A stretch of 64,000 nucleotides of DNA, from positions 682,001 to 746,000 of the forward strand of contig NZ_JAFKOI010000001.1 in assembly GCF_017303315.1 (NCBI RefSeq). The letters run 5' to 3'. Below the pieces are notes generated by a model. The model saw nothing but the letters and a program-made list of their open reading frames with translations. It made no database searches and was not told where the DNA came from. Made by a program: the position numbers and the translations under genes. The stretch comes from Bacillus sp. NTK071 (GTDB taxonomy: Bacteria > Bacillota > Bacilli > Bacillales > Guptibacillaceae). Shown one piece after another: positions 26,550 to 35,616 of the stretch; the stretch's first letter is position 1, and every line of letters starts with the position of its first letter.

Positions 26550-26578
26550 GTAAAACCCGCATTTCCAGCGGGTTTTAC
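26550..26578 (-). terminator. Terminator of the P450-helicase-amidohydrolase unit
   Basis: A perfect 11-bp stem GTAAAACCCGC / GCGGGTTTTAC with a 7-nt loop; the T tract is inside the stem. It overlaps the stop codon of the M20 gene. Confidence 0.75.
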
Positions 26579-27693
26579 TTTTTATTATGCAATTGATCCA
26601 CAAGATGACTTATAACAAGCGCAGCATCAACGAGTGATTTCCGATCAAACGTCATGGACGGATCATGTAACCCCGGAGATACATTAGCGCCAATCCCAAT
26701 ATAGACAGCTTCTACATCTGTGAGCTCTGTATAATAGTGAAAATCTTCTCCACCTGGCGTTAGTATAGGAGAAATTGCTTTTCCTTCCCCAAGAACAGAT
26801 TCAATTGAAAATTGCGCTTCTTCAATGAGTCTTTTTGAGTATCTTGGAGCAGGAACGCCACCTTCGGCTTGATAAGTAATATAAGCGTCATGCATGCTTC
26901 CGGTGTGAATAAAGATGCGGTCTAATTTTTCTATAACCTTTTTAAGTTCCTCATTATCTCGGCTTCGAATATCAATAGCGAATGAAGCACTACCAGGAAT
27001 AACATTGAAAGAGCCTCCACCTGCTGAAAAATTGGTGAATTTAATACTTGTTCCAGTCTGAGGATTTGGTCGAATTGCGTTAACCGAATTAATTAAGGCG
27101 CCAAAAACATCAATGACATTCACACCAAGGTGCGGGCGTCCAGCATGTGCTGCCCTTCCTTGAATCTTACCAGTCAAAATCGTCCCTGCACTATGCATAA
27201 GCGCAGGAGACATAGAACCAGTTGGACATTCTGTTGCAGTTCGTAAATGATAGCCAATCAAGCTTTCAACATCCTCTAGAACCCCTTCATTAACCATCGC
27301 TTTTGCTCCCAGCATGATTTCTTCAGCAGGCTGAAAAATAAATTTAATCGATCCATTCATCTCTTTCTTTTTTTCACTAACCAGTTTAGCAACACCTAGT
27401 GCAATACTTGAGTGAGCATCATGGCCACACGAATGACGATAAAATACATGTCCATCCGCTTCATGTATAATACAGTCCATATCTGCACGGACGGCAATGC
27501 ATGGGTGATTACACTCTCCCACCAAGGTTGCAGTCACACCCGTACCAGCTATACATGAGTGAACAGTATATCCCATGCTTTTTAGCTCTTTTTCAATGTA
27601 AGCTGCTGTTTTAAATTCATGAAAAGCTGGTTCTGGTATTTCGTGAAGATCTTGTTGTACTTTTTGGATATAGTTGCTAATGTTATATGACAT
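26575..27693 (-). CDS. M20 family amidohydrolase
   Basis: A 372-residue M20D metallo-amidohydrolase (hippurate / N-acyl-amino acid hydrolase type). I start at ATG 27693 (MSYNISNYIQ), seven bases after TTGGAGG. Metal-site motifs are AVRADMDCI, HSCGHDAHSSIALG (Cys-Gly-His-Asp), FQPAEEIMLGAKAM (catalytic Glu pair) and GGEDFHYY. The lid domain has RAAHAGRPHLGVNVID. It lies 47 bases after the helicase gene on the same strand, so it is probably the last gene of that transcript. The N-acyl substrate is unknown. Confidence 0.85.
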   Translation of the reverse strand: MSYNISNYIQKVQQDLHEIPEPAFHEFKTAAYIEKELKSMGYTVHSCIAGTGVTATLVGECNHPCIAVRADMDCIIHEADGHVFYRHSCGHDAHSSIALGVAKLVSEKKKEMNGSIKFIFQPAEEIMLGAKAMVNEGVLEDVESLIGYHLRTATECPTGSMSPALMHSAGTILTGKIQGRAAHAGRPHLGVNVIDVFGALINSVNAIRPNPQTGTSIKFTNFSAGGGSFNVIPGSASFAIDIRSRDNEELKKVIEKLDRIFIHTGSMHDAYITYQAEGGVPAPRYSKRLIEEAQFSIESVLGEGKAISPILTPGGEDFHYYTELTDVEAVYIGIGANVSPGLHDPSMTFDRKSLVDAALVISHLVDQLHNKK

Positions 27694-27740
27694 TGTCACA
27701 CCTCCAATTCTATAGAAGATTTGTGCAAGAGCGTTATATC

Positions 27741-30017
27741 TTATAAGACAGTGAAATGTTGCCATTCATAGGGTAGTAATTGTTGGTACCGTTGTTCTAG
27801 AAAACGACTATCGATTAATACCAGCTGCCCAGTGTCCGTTTCCGTTCGAATAAGCCTTCCTCCCGCTTGTTGTACGCGATTCATACCTGGATAGACATAT
27901 GTATATTCAAAACCGTTCCTTCCTTGCTGATCTAAATACTTTTTCATCAACTGTCGTTCTAAATCAAAGTTAGGAAGCCCAACTCCCACTACCACGACTC
28001 CTGTTAGTCTGTCACCTTTTAAATCAATGCCTTCAGAGAAAACCCCTCCAACTACTGCGAATCCAATCAAACTACATTGACGATTAGCCGTAAACGTGTT
28101 CAAGAATTCTTCTCGTTCTTGTTCTGTCATACCACTCTTTTGAATAATCGTTTCGAAACCATCGTTTTTAGAAGTAAAAGCATCATAAACTTGCTCCATA
28201 TAGCCATAAGACGGGAAAAAGAATAGATGATTTCCTGGTTTTTCATTCACCACTTTAAGTAGGACCTCTACAAGCGGTTGAAGCGTTTGTTCACGATCCC
28301 TATATTTTGTCGATAAAGGAGCAATATAGACCTTTGCATTTTCTCTAGGAAATGGAGAACGTATTTGAACAGCATAATTCTCATCATTCCAACCGAGCAT
28401 CTCTTGATAATAGGATAACGGGGAGAATGTTGCAGAGAAAAAGACAGTGGCCATAAAGCCCTTACGCATAGTTTGGAGTATATAAGAGGGGTCAAAACAA
28501 AACAATTTCATCTTTACTTCCGATTTTCCAGATTCGACATACGTGATGAACCGTTCATCATAAAGCTTTGCTATGCGTATAAAATTCTGTGAAGCAAAAT
28601 ACGCATCAAGTAGCTCTTCGTCATTTCCTTGGTGGAGTAACTCCTCCTCGCTGACCTGTATAAATGTATCCAGCTTTACTAGCAACTCCTCGTCAACACC
28701 TTGTATCACGAGCTTCCCATTCTCACATGATTTTCTTAATTCAATCATAAATTGATTAATTGCAGATGCAGCGTTTACGATCTCAGCGTTCTTTCCTTTA
28801 TAAGACCGTTTAAGTTGCAGAAACGGTGACTTAAATAGCTCCGATGAATACATGCCCCTTGCTCGATCTACGAGATTATGAGCTTCATCTACTAGCACCG
28901 TCGTACGCTTCTTTTGGTCTTCAATCAATCGTTTCAAAGAAACTCTCGGATCAAATAAATAATTATAGTCACAAATAACAGCATCAGCCGTATAAGAAAG
29001 ATCGAGCGAGAGCTCAAAAGGACATAATCGGTGCTTATGGGCATACCGCTCAATTACATCTCGAGTTATACGCGTTTCGTTGGTTAACACATCAAGCATC
29101 CCGTCATTTATGCGATCATAATAACCATCAGCATATTCACAATAGTCCTTTTGGCAAATGGTTTTATCCTTCAAGCATATCTTATCTTTTGCTGTTATCG
29201 TAACGGAAGAAGTGTGGAGTCCACTAGATTCCATTAGTCGAAACGCTTCCTGAGCGGTTTCTCTTGTGATTGTTTTTGCAGTTAAATAGAAGATTTTTTG
29301 ACCCAGACCTTCCCCCATCGCTTTCACAACAGGAAAGAGCGTACTAATTGTCTTCCCAATCCCGGTTGGTGCCGTAGCAAATAATGTTGCTTCATCTTGA
29401 ACCGTTTTGTAAACAGCTCCGGCTAGCTTACGTTGTCCATCTCGATACGAATCGAAAGGAAATGGTAAGGACTTAGCTGTTTCCGTCCGCTGCTCTACAT
29501 GCTTTTGTTTCCATTTAGCAAATGGAGCATAGTGTGAGATCAGTTCATGCATAAACTCGGTCAATTGATTGGAAGTGAATACTTTTTCGTATCGAACAAT
29601 CTCCTTTGAGTTCGATTGAATGTACGTAAGCTGAACGGTTATTTCGTCACGTTCATGTCGCATAGATGCCATATACGCATAACACATCGCCTGCGCCCAA
29701 TAAACCGGATAAGAATTTTCATTTATTTCAGTGAGCGGGAGAGAAGTTGATTTAATCTCATCAATAACAAGCTGGTCTTCTCTCGAAAGCAATCCATCAC
29801 ATCGTCCTTCGATATGAAAAGTTAAGTCTTCATATACAAAATCGATTTCGAATGGAATCTCTTTTTGATCTTTTTCCCCATACGTTTTCTGGATCATTTG
29901 ATGCAGACGAGTGCCCTCAGTCATTGATGTTGTTGTACGAAAGCGAGTGTCAATGCTTCCGCTACGATATGCATATTCCACTAGAGGGCGAACCGATAAT
30001 CGAATTACTTCATTCAT
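27741..30017 (-). CDS. RecB-like nuclease fused to XPD/DinG-type Fe-S DNA helicase
   Basis: A 758-residue protein. The N-terminus (1 to about 150) shows a full RecB/Cas4-type nuclease signature: His39 in GTRLHQM, Asp74 in GRCDGLL, Asp86-Glu-Ile-Lys89 in VIDEIKS and Gln109-xxx-Tyr113. The helicase follows with Walker A at 216-223 (APTGIGKT), four Cys (281, 288, 293, 332) spaced like the XPD/DinG 4Fe-4S domain, and DEAH at 377-380. The C-terminal RecA domain (about 590-750) contains SEGIDLKGDRL and QAGGRLIR. It is thus a 5'-3' helicase of the XPD class with an added nuclease, likely for repair or processing of branched DNA. AGGTGATAAC precedes the ATG; it follows the P450 gene by eight bases. 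Confidence 0.88.
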   Translation of the reverse strand: MNEVIRLSVRPLVEYAYRSGSIDTRFRTTTSMTEGTRLHQMIQKTYGEKDQKEIPFEIDFVYEDLTFHIEGRCDGLLSREDQLVIDEIKSTSLPLTEINENSYPVYWAQAMCYAYMASMRHERDEITVQLTYIQSNSKEIVRYEKVFTSNQLTEFMHELISHYAPFAKWKQKHVEQRTETAKSLPFPFDSYRDGQRKLAGAVYKTVQDEATLFATAPTGIGKTISTLFPVVKAMGEGLGQKIFYLTAKTITRETAQEAFRLMESSGLHTSSVTITAKDKICLKDKTICQKDYCEYADGYYDRINDGMLDVLTNETRITRDVIERYAHKHRLCPFELSLDLSYTADAVICDYNYLFDPRVSLKRLIEDQKKRTTVLVDEAHNLVDRARGMYSSELFKSPFLQLKRSYKGKNAEIVNAASAINQFMIELRKSCENGKLVIQGVDEELLVKLDTFIQVSEEELLHQGNDEELLDAYFASQNFIRIAKLYDERFITYVESGKSEVKMKLFCFDPSYILQTMRKGFMATVFFSATFSPLSYYQEMLGWNDENYAVQIRSPFPRENAKVYIAPLSTKYRDREQTLQPLVEVLLKVVNEKPGNHLFFFPSYGYMEQVYDAFTSKNDGFETIIQKSGMTEQEREEFLNTFTANRQCSLIGFAVVGGVFSEGIDLKGDRLTGVVVVGVGLPNFDLERQLMKKYLDQQGRNGFEYTYVYPGMNRVQQAGGRLIRTETDTGQLVLIDSRFLEQRYQQLLPYEWQHFTVL

Positions 30018-30025
30018 GTTATCAC

Positions 30026-31318
30026 CTATTGTTTTCTTTCATGGACCTTCATATATAAGCCATTTTTAATTCGTAATGAAATGAGTGGTTCAGCTTCGAC
30101 AGAATGATGATCTGCCATTAACTCAAGACGAAACTTTTTTCCGATTGTAGAAATAATAAGCAGTGCCTCCATTGTTGCAAATTGATTTCCTATACAGCTT
30201 CTCGGTCCTGCACCGAAAGGGATATACGCAAAAGGCTGTATCTCTTTCGTATTATCTTCAGAAAAGCGATTGGAATCAAACTGGTTAGGGTCCTTAAAGA
30301 ATGTCGGATTTCGATGCATGATATATGGACTAATTAAAAATGATGACCCCTGCTTAAATTCTTGACCAGATAGATTTACAGGCGCTGTTGCTTCTCGTAA
30401 TAACATCCATGCAGCGGGATAAAGTCTTAACGTTTCTTTTAGAAATTGTCCTGTTTGTTTAAACGATTTCATGTCTAATTGGTCAATTGATCGCCATTCA
30501 CTTAAAAGCTTGTCTTCTTGAGGATTACTCCTCGAAAGTTCGTACCACATCCAAGATAAAACGTTTGCAGTCGTCTCATGTCCTGCAATAAGCATCGTCA
30601 AAACCTGACTTTTGATTTCTTCTCTTGATATGCAAGAACCGTCGTCATACTTCGCTGTTTGAAGTAGTCGAAGCAAATGATCACCATCTGGCGCTTGATC
30701 AATTAACAAATCAGCTAGATCACGGAGACATTCTCTTCCTGAAGTATACCGTTTATTTCTTGGCGAAGGAATGAATTCTGGAACTGGAAAAGGGAGAAAT
30801 AAATCGCTAGCTGACTTTTCGATAATGTGTGTAACAGCATCCACAACTTCCTCACTATCATCCTCTAATACATCCTTACCAAACATGATTTTCACAATAA
30901 TACAGAGTGTCAATTTCATCATTTCATTGCTTATACATCGTTTATCATCATCACGCCAAGATTTAATAAACCGTTCCGTCTCTTCAAGAATGATCACTTT
31001 ATATTGTTCAAGCTTTTCTTTATGAAAAGCTGGTAGAATAAGCCTTCGTTGTCGCAAGTGCTCTTTTCCTTCTGATGTGAGTAAACCTCTACCAATCGTT
31101 TTACTTAATAACCAAGCAGATGCACCTTTCTGAAAAGAAGAGGCATGTGTGACGAGAATTTCTTTAATAGCATCTGGTTTGTGAACGACAAAAGAAGATG
31201 CTCCGAGCTCTACAAAATCAGCAATTTCACGTGTTTGAGATAGAAACTTTAATGGGTCTTTTCTGAAATCAAGATAGTTTTTTAATCGAATACCTGAAAG
31301 TTTTTCAACCGTTTTCAT
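30026..31318 (-). CDS. Cytochrome P450
   Basis: A 430-residue haem monooxygenase. I prefer ATG 31318, five bases after GGTGAT. The I-helix oxygen motif is AGHETTANVLSW (about residue 250), the K-helix ExxR is KETLRLYP, and the haem loop FGAGPRSCIGNQFATMEALL carries the Cys ligand (about 381). It has no fused reductase, so it needs separate redox partners. The long-chain CYP4/CYP102-like look of the I-helix and haem regions suggests a fatty acid or terpenoid substrate, but this is a guess. It is the first gene of a unit with the nuclease-helicase. Confidence 0.9.
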   Translation of the reverse strand: MKTVEKLSGIRLKNYLDFRKDPLKFLSQTREIADFVELGASSFVVHKPDAIKEILVTHASSFQKGASAWLLSKTIGRGLLTSEGKEHLRQRRLILPAFHKEKLEQYKVIILEETERFIKSWRDDDKRCISNEMMKLTLCIIVKIMFGKDVLEDDSEEVVDAVTHIIEKSASDLFLPFPVPEFIPSPRNKRYTSGRECLRDLADLLIDQAPDGDHLLRLLQTAKYDDGSCISREEIKSQVLTMLIAGHETTANVLSWMWYELSRSNPQEDKLLSEWRSIDQLDMKSFKQTGQFLKETLRLYPAAWMLLREATAPVNLSGQEFKQGSSFLISPYIMHRNPTFFKDPNQFDSNRFSEDNTKEIQPFAYIPFGAGPRSCIGNQFATMEALLIISTIGKKFRLELMADHHSVEAEPLISLRIKNGLYMKVHERKQ

Positions 31319-31392
31319 CACAGATCACCACTCTTTATTTTCTTCTATTATAGAAATCACACAGCTATTATGGCAATGTTAAACAGGTTCTA

Positions 31393-31429
31393 TAAAAAAC
31401 GTTCCAACTGGAATGACCAGAAGGAACGT
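31393..31429 (-). terminator. Terminator of the aminopeptidase gene
   Basis: ACGTTCC-TT-CTGG, 5-nt loop, CCAG-TT-GGAACGT, followed on the minus strand by six T. Confidence 0.88.
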
Positions 31430-31437
31430 ATGAGAAA

Positions 31438-32676
31438 TTAATTTACATCAATAGCCCAGTTTCCATTACGGAAAATAGCTTCAGTTGTACCATCTTCTTT
31501 AACACCATCAATATCTAGCTCACCTGAACCCATCATAAAGTCAACATGAGTGATACTGTTATTAACACCATTCTGATCAAGCGCTTGATCATCCATATCT
31601 GCTCCACCCTTTACGCTACTAGGGTAGGCTTTCCCAAGTGCTAGGTGGCACGAAGCGTTCTCATCGTAAAGTGTATTGAAGAAAATAAGCCCTGACTGCG
31701 AAATAGGCGAATGATGTGGAACAATTGCGATTTCGCCAAGTCTTCTTGAGCCTTCATCCATGTTAAGAAGGTTCTCAAGCGTTTCATATCCTTCTTCAGC
31801 AGAAAAATCGATCACTTTACCATCTTTAAAGGTGAGAGAGAAGTTATTAATTAAGTTGCCACCGTAGCTAAGTGGCTTTGTACTTGCGACTGTACCATTC
31901 ACACCGTATTTATGTGGTAGTGTGAACACTTCTTCTGTAGGCATATTCGCATTAAATTCAATACCCTGTTCAGAATGAGAAGAACCACCTTTCCAGATAT
32001 GACCTTCAGGAAGATCAATCTCAAGATCTGTACCAGGAGCTTTGTAGACAAGCTTCTTATAATGTCTGTCGTTTAGGACTCCTCTTGCTTTAGCAAGAGT
32101 CGCATTATGTTCGTTCCATGCTTCAACTGGATGATTCTTATCCACGCGCGTAATCTTAAAGATTTGATCCCAAAGCTGTTCGATTGCTTCATCTTCAGAT
32201 GCTTCAGGAAAGATCTTTGTTGCCCATTCTCCATTTGGTATTGCTATGATTGACCACGTAATTTTGTCGTTCATCGTATATTTACGGAAGTTCTTCATCG
32301 CTTCACCAGCCGCTTTATTAGAAGCGGAGATTCGCGATGAATCAATGCCCTTTAACAAATCAGGATTAGTGGAGCGGATCGATAGAATTGCTGCACCTTC
32401 CTCTGCGAAATGATCGAACATCTTTACTCGCCATTCAGGAACGTTTTCAAGCACATCCTGGGCAGCATTTTCATACCATAAACGGTCTAGCTCATCGTCA
32501 CTCCAATTTATATGTACCGTTTTTGCTCCCATTTCATAGGCTTGCTTAACAACGATGCGTGCGAAATCTGCTCCTTCAATCGAAGCATTTACGATTAGCA
32601 TTTGATCTTTCTGCAGATTAACTCCTCGCTTAAGAGCTAATTCTGCATACTTTTCTAGCATATTATGTTCTGGCAA
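31438..32676 (-). CDS. ampS: Aminopeptidase, M29 family
   Basis: A 412-residue metallo-aminopeptidase of the AmpS/thermophilic aminopeptidase T family that removes N-terminal residues from peptides in the cytoplasm. Family features are LALKRGVNLQKDQMLIVNA near the start, FNANMPTEEVFTLP (metal Glu), DFSAEEGYE, LGEIAIVPHHSPISQSG (catalytic Glu, His) and a final ITHVDFMMGSGELDIDG with the metal His/Asp. Length matches the family. Translation starts at a TTG (32676) seven bases after AAGGAGG. It is transcribed alone. Confidence 0.9.
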   Translation of the reverse strand: MPEHNMLEKYAELALKRGVNLQKDQMLIVNASIEGADFARIVVKQAYEMGAKTVHINWSDDELDRLWYENAAQDVLENVPEWRVKMFDHFAEEGAAILSIRSTNPDLLKGIDSSRISASNKAAGEAMKNFRKYTMNDKITWSIIAIPNGEWATKIFPEASEDEAIEQLWDQIFKITRVDKNHPVEAWNEHNATLAKARGVLNDRHYKKLVYKAPGTDLEIDLPEGHIWKGGSSHSEQGIEFNANMPTEEVFTLPHKYGVNGTVASTKPLSYGGNLINNFSLTFKDGKVIDFSAEEGYETLENLLNMDEGSRRLGEIAIVPHHSPISQSGLIFFNTLYDENASCHLALGKAYPSSVKGGADMDDQALDQNGVNNSITHVDFMMGSGELDIDGVKEDGTTEAIFRNGNWAIDVN

Positions 32677-32789
32677 ATCAATTCCTCCTTAGTTTCAAAA
32701 CGACTACTTAGAATTTTAACAAAACTCACACTCTCTGTCCTCTATATCCTGGATATATCTTCAATCATCTAAAGAAAGGCGTGTAAAAT

Positions 32790-33440
32790 GTGAGCAACAC
32801 TCCTAATGAGCAGCATTCAGACATGTGCATGTCTGAGAACACGATAACGGTTTATGGCACTGGGACTATTGAAGCAACCCCTGACATAGCTAACGCTGTT
32901 ATTGGTGCAGAAACAACATCTAAAAGTATTAGTGAAGCACAGAGAGAAAATGCAGAGACGATATCTGCAGTCGTAAATACAATTCATAATATTGGTATAT
33001 CGAACGATAATATTCAAACCGCGGATTATCGAATTGAAGAAGAGTATACGTTTGAAAATAACACGAAACAATTTCTCGGATATAAAGTTACACATCTTTT
33101 AAACGTACTAATTGAACCAGTTCAGAAAACAGGGGCCGTTTTGGACGCAGCTGTTGCTTCAGGTGCAAACACTTTATCAGGCATTCAATTTAAAATTAAG
33201 CATCCTGAGCAATACAGCCAGAAAGCATTAACACTCGCGATTGAACAGGCAAGAGAAAAAGCGATAGACATTGCGGTTGCTCTAAAGGTCCAACTCCCTC
33301 GAACCCCACACAAAGTCATCGAAATAGAATCATCTACTCCTGTTTACCGTATGCTTAGCCAATATCAAGGAACACCTATACAACCAGGACAATTAACCAT
33401 TGCTGCTAGCGTTAAAATGATCTATGTTTTTCCAACATGA
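32790..33440 (+). CDS. SIMPL domain protein (DUF541)
   Basis: A 216-residue protein starting with GTG 32790, ten bases after AAAGG; a later ATG at 32822 is possible. It shows the SIMPL pattern: ITVYGTGTIEATPDIANAVIGAET, then IGISNDNIQTADYRIEEEYTF, GYKVTHLLNVLIEPVQKTGAVLDAAVASGAN and a C-terminal AREKAIDIAVALKV. There is no signal peptide, so it would be cytoplasmic, unlike many periplasmic SIMPL/BP26 members. The fold forms oligomeric rings or channels in BP26; here the function is unknown. Confidence 0.8.
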   Translation: MSNTPNEQHSDMCMSENTITVYGTGTIEATPDIANAVIGAETTSKSISEAQRENAETISAVVNTIHNIGISNDNIQTADYRIEEEYTFENNTKQFLGYKVTHLLNVLIEPVQKTGAVLDAAVASGANTLSGIQFKIKHPEQYSQKALTLAIEQAREKAIDIAVALKVQLPRTPHKVIEIESSTPVYRMLSQYQGTPIQPGQLTIAASVKMIYVFPT

Positions 33441-33468
33441 AAAAGGGCGTAACTGATTACGCCCTTTT
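33441..33468. terminator. Bidirectional terminator
   Basis: A perfect 12-bp stem AAAAGGGCGTAA / TTACGCCCTTTT with a 4-nt loop between convergent genes. Confidence 0.92.
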
Positions 33469-33470
33469 CT

Positions 33471-33884
33471 TCATTTCGTCATGGCATGCTCAACTTTAAT
33501 ACAGCGATCCATTACCATTTTCAAGTTATGTTTTTTACCATATTCATACGCTTCTGCATTCATAACACCTAACTGTGACCAGAAAACATCCGCATCAATG
33601 TCTACAGTATCTTTCATAATATCGGGTAAATATTCGCTACGCCTAAATACATTAACGATATCAACGTGACCTTCAATATCTTTTAAAGAATCCACTGCTT
33701 TAATACCAAGTGCTTCATCTATCGTTGGATTTACTGGAATAATTTCATAGCCAGCATCCATCATAGCCTGTGAAACCATATAGGAAGTTCGATTTGGATT
33801 ATTTGATAAACCTACAACAGCGATTCGATTGTTTTCTTTAAGGATTTTTCCTATTTCTTCACGAGACGGATTTTCAATATTCAT
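33471..33884 (-). CDS. CoA-binding protein (YccU-type)
   Basis: A 137-residue single Rossmann domain. The start IGKILKENNRIAVVGLSNNPNRTSYMVSQAMMDAGYEIIPVNP has the Gly-rich CoA-binding loop and the strand-helix-strand of succinyl-CoA synthetase alpha-like CoA_binding_2 domains. The DADVFWSQLGVMNAEA and MVMDRCIKVEH segments carry the conserved Gln and Cys of YccU-like proteins. Bound CoA may form a mixed disulfide with the Cys. No enzyme activity is known. Transcribed alone. Confidence 0.85.
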   Translation of the reverse strand: MNIENPSREEIGKILKENNRIAVVGLSNNPNRTSYMVSQAMMDAGYEIIPVNPTIDEALGIKAVDSLKDIEGHVDIVNVFRRSEYLPDIMKDTVDIDADVFWSQLGVMNAEAYEYGKKHNLKMVMDRCIKVEHAMTK

Positions 33885-34163
33885 CTGCGTACACTCCTTT
33901 GCAAATATTTGTATACTTCTATTATAAAAGAACGCAAGTCAGATCAACACTAATTCGCTCAAGTATTTTGAACGAGCTGACTGTTCTATCGCTTTGATAA
34001 TAACCTTTAAAATATCATAAGGGGTATTGTTTCCTGAGTTCGTTGCTTTAATGTAAGTAGATTGTTTCAACAGAGTTGTTTGTTCTCTGACTCGTTGTTT
34101 TGTCTGAATTAGGTTACGAAAGAAAGTTGTTAACTTTTAATCCATTAAACCAGCTCAATTTGT
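33885..34163. other. Intergenic region before the MFS leader
   Basis: Upstream part of a long intergenic region. Apart from the 5' end of the CoA-binding gene I see no gene, RNA or clear dyad; it is AT-rich with several short TTGTT-type repeats. Confidence 0.3.
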
Positions 34164-34199
34164 TATAATTTTCTTAACTAATTTAAGGGGGAATTATTT
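34164..34199 (+). promoter_or_regulatory. Promoter of the leader-MFS transcript
   Basis: A perfect -10 TATAAT at 34164-34169; the -35 is poor, suggesting weak or assisted initiation. The leader ribosome site AAGGGGGAA lies at about 34185-34193. Confidence 0.5.
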
Positions 34200-34253
34200 A
34201 TGTCAAAAATTCTATTTTCTAATTTACTAAACAGGGGGGGATTACTGCTTTAA
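34200..34253 (+). CDS. 17-residue leader peptide
   Basis: ATG 34200, seven bases after AAGGGGG, encodes MSKILFSNLLNRGGLLL, then TAA. It lies between the promoter and a hairpin that can hide the ribosome site of the MFS gene. Inducible drug-resistance genes (erm, cat, tetL) have leaders of similar size and position. The codons for Arg-Gly-Gly are a run of seven G that can pair with the CCCTCC at 34265-34270. Confidence 0.5.
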   Translation: MSKILFSNLLNRGGLLL

Positions 34254-34264
34254 TGTAAACATAT

Positions 34265-34309
34265 CCCTCCTACCTTTCAAATGTCCGAACTTATTATGAA
34301 AGTTGGAGG
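34265..34309 (+). promoter_or_regulatory. Hairpin sequestering the MFS ribosome-binding site
   Basis: CCTCC (34266-34270) pairs with the Shine-Dalgarno GGAGG (34305-34309), and CTTTCA (34274-34279) pairs with TGAAAG (34297-34302), with a 17-nt loop. The ATG of the MFS gene is at 34313. The alternative pairing of CCCTCC with the G run in the leader would free the GGAGG. Confidence 0.6.
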
Positions 34310-34312
34310 ATC

Positions 34313-35524
34313 ATGTCATCGATTTCAACAAGAAATATTACTGTATTATTTTGGGTTAATTTCTTTGGTACAGTTAGCTTTCTTCAACCAGTCCTAACGT
34401 TATTCTATTTAAAGAATGGATTAAGCGAAGCTGATATACTAATCATTTTACTGTGCTGGAGCGGGGCAGTTTTGATAGGTGAAATTCCAACCGGTGTTTT
34501 TGCGGATCGTTTTGGTCCTAGATTATCATTCATCGTTGGTTCATCGATCAAACTATCAAGTATAGGGTTCTTATTATTTGCGGAAAGCTTGCCTATGTTC
34601 CTCCTATTCAGTTTCTTAAACGGCCTATCTGTAACGTTTTTCTCAGGAGCGGATGAAGCGTTAATTTACGAATCGCTCAAGAAAGACAATCAACATAATA
34701 AGATGGACCAGGCAATGGGTAACATTCAGTCAGCTGGTTTTATGGCAATGATGATTGCGGTGTTGTTGGGTTCTTTTATAGCAAAAGATCTACAAATGGA
34801 GCAATTCAAACTACTCATCACCCTTAGCATGGGATCATATATAGTAGAATTTCTACTTTTATTTCTAATTCGCGAACCTGAAGTAAAAATTACAATTTCT
34901 GATACTTCACTACATAAAGTAGCTGAAGGAATGAAAGTGATTAAGAGAGCACCACAGCTATTGCTTATGTTTTTGAACTTAACCCTTGTATTTATTCCAA
35001 CCGTTGCGGTTTTTGAAAAGTTTGATCAGCCACTTATGATTGACGCAGGATTACCCGTTTATCTTATTGGTTCTGTGTATGCAATTGGAGCATTACTCGC
35101 TTTCTTTTCTTCAAGAAGCATTGGAGTACTTCATAAAAAATTCACTTATCCTTTCTTAATGTACGCATCTGGATTTTTATCTGCATTGGGTCTAGTAGTT
35201 GCAGCTATGTTTCAAAATCAATTATGGGTTGTGCTTTTCGTTGTTCTTTTCCTAAGGTGGGTTGGAGCGATACGCTATCCCATCTATTCACAGTTAAGCA
35301 ATAACCTTATCCCAACTCATGTAAGAGCGACTACAATTTCGCTATTATCGATTCTAGACTCATTATTTGATCTTATTGTTTTTATTCTCCTCATCGGTTT
35401 TGCACGTGAAGGAATTCCAGGCATACTATTAGGATCGGCCTGTATAGCAATGATCGGCTCATTTCTTCCAATTCAGAACAGATCACATCGTAAAAAACAG
35501 GGAAACAGAGCTTTTAACCACTAA
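34313..35524 (+). CDS. MFS transporter, putative drug efflux
   Basis: A 403-residue 12-helix major facilitator. The motif-A loop reads GEIPTGVFADRFGPRLSFI, typical of proton-driven drug efflux proteins. An acidic FFSGADEALIYESL segment in helix 4-5 recurs in multidrug MFS proteins of Gram-positives. A short basic tail ends the protein. GGAGG lies only three bases from the ATG and is predicted to be masked by a hairpin behind a leader peptide, so induction by a translation-targeting compound is an attractive inference. The substrate is unknown. Confidence 0.8.
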   Translation: MSSISTRNITVLFWVNFFGTVSFLQPVLTLFYLKNGLSEADILIILLCWSGAVLIGEIPTGVFADRFGPRLSFIVGSSIKLSSIGFLLFAESLPMFLLFSFLNGLSVTFFSGADEALIYESLKKDNQHNKMDQAMGNIQSAGFMAMMIAVLLGSFIAKDLQMEQFKLLITLSMGSYIVEFLLLFLIREPEVKITISDTSLHKVAEGMKVIKRAPQLLLMFLNLTLVFIPTVAVFEKFDQPLMIDAGLPVYLIGSVYAIGALLAFFSSRSIGVLHKKFTYPFLMYASGFLSALGLVVAAMFQNQLWVVLFVVLFLRWVGAIRYPIYSQLSNNLIPTHVRATTISLLSILDSLFDLIVFILLIGFAREGIPGILLGSACIAMIGSFLPIQNRSHRKKQGNRAFNH

Positions 35525-35616
35525 ATAAATTTCCAGAATGGTTTGCTTTTTAGCATAGGCGATGCTATTATATATTTAAACCATTTTACTATTAATATAT
35601 TTAGGATTTAAATTAG

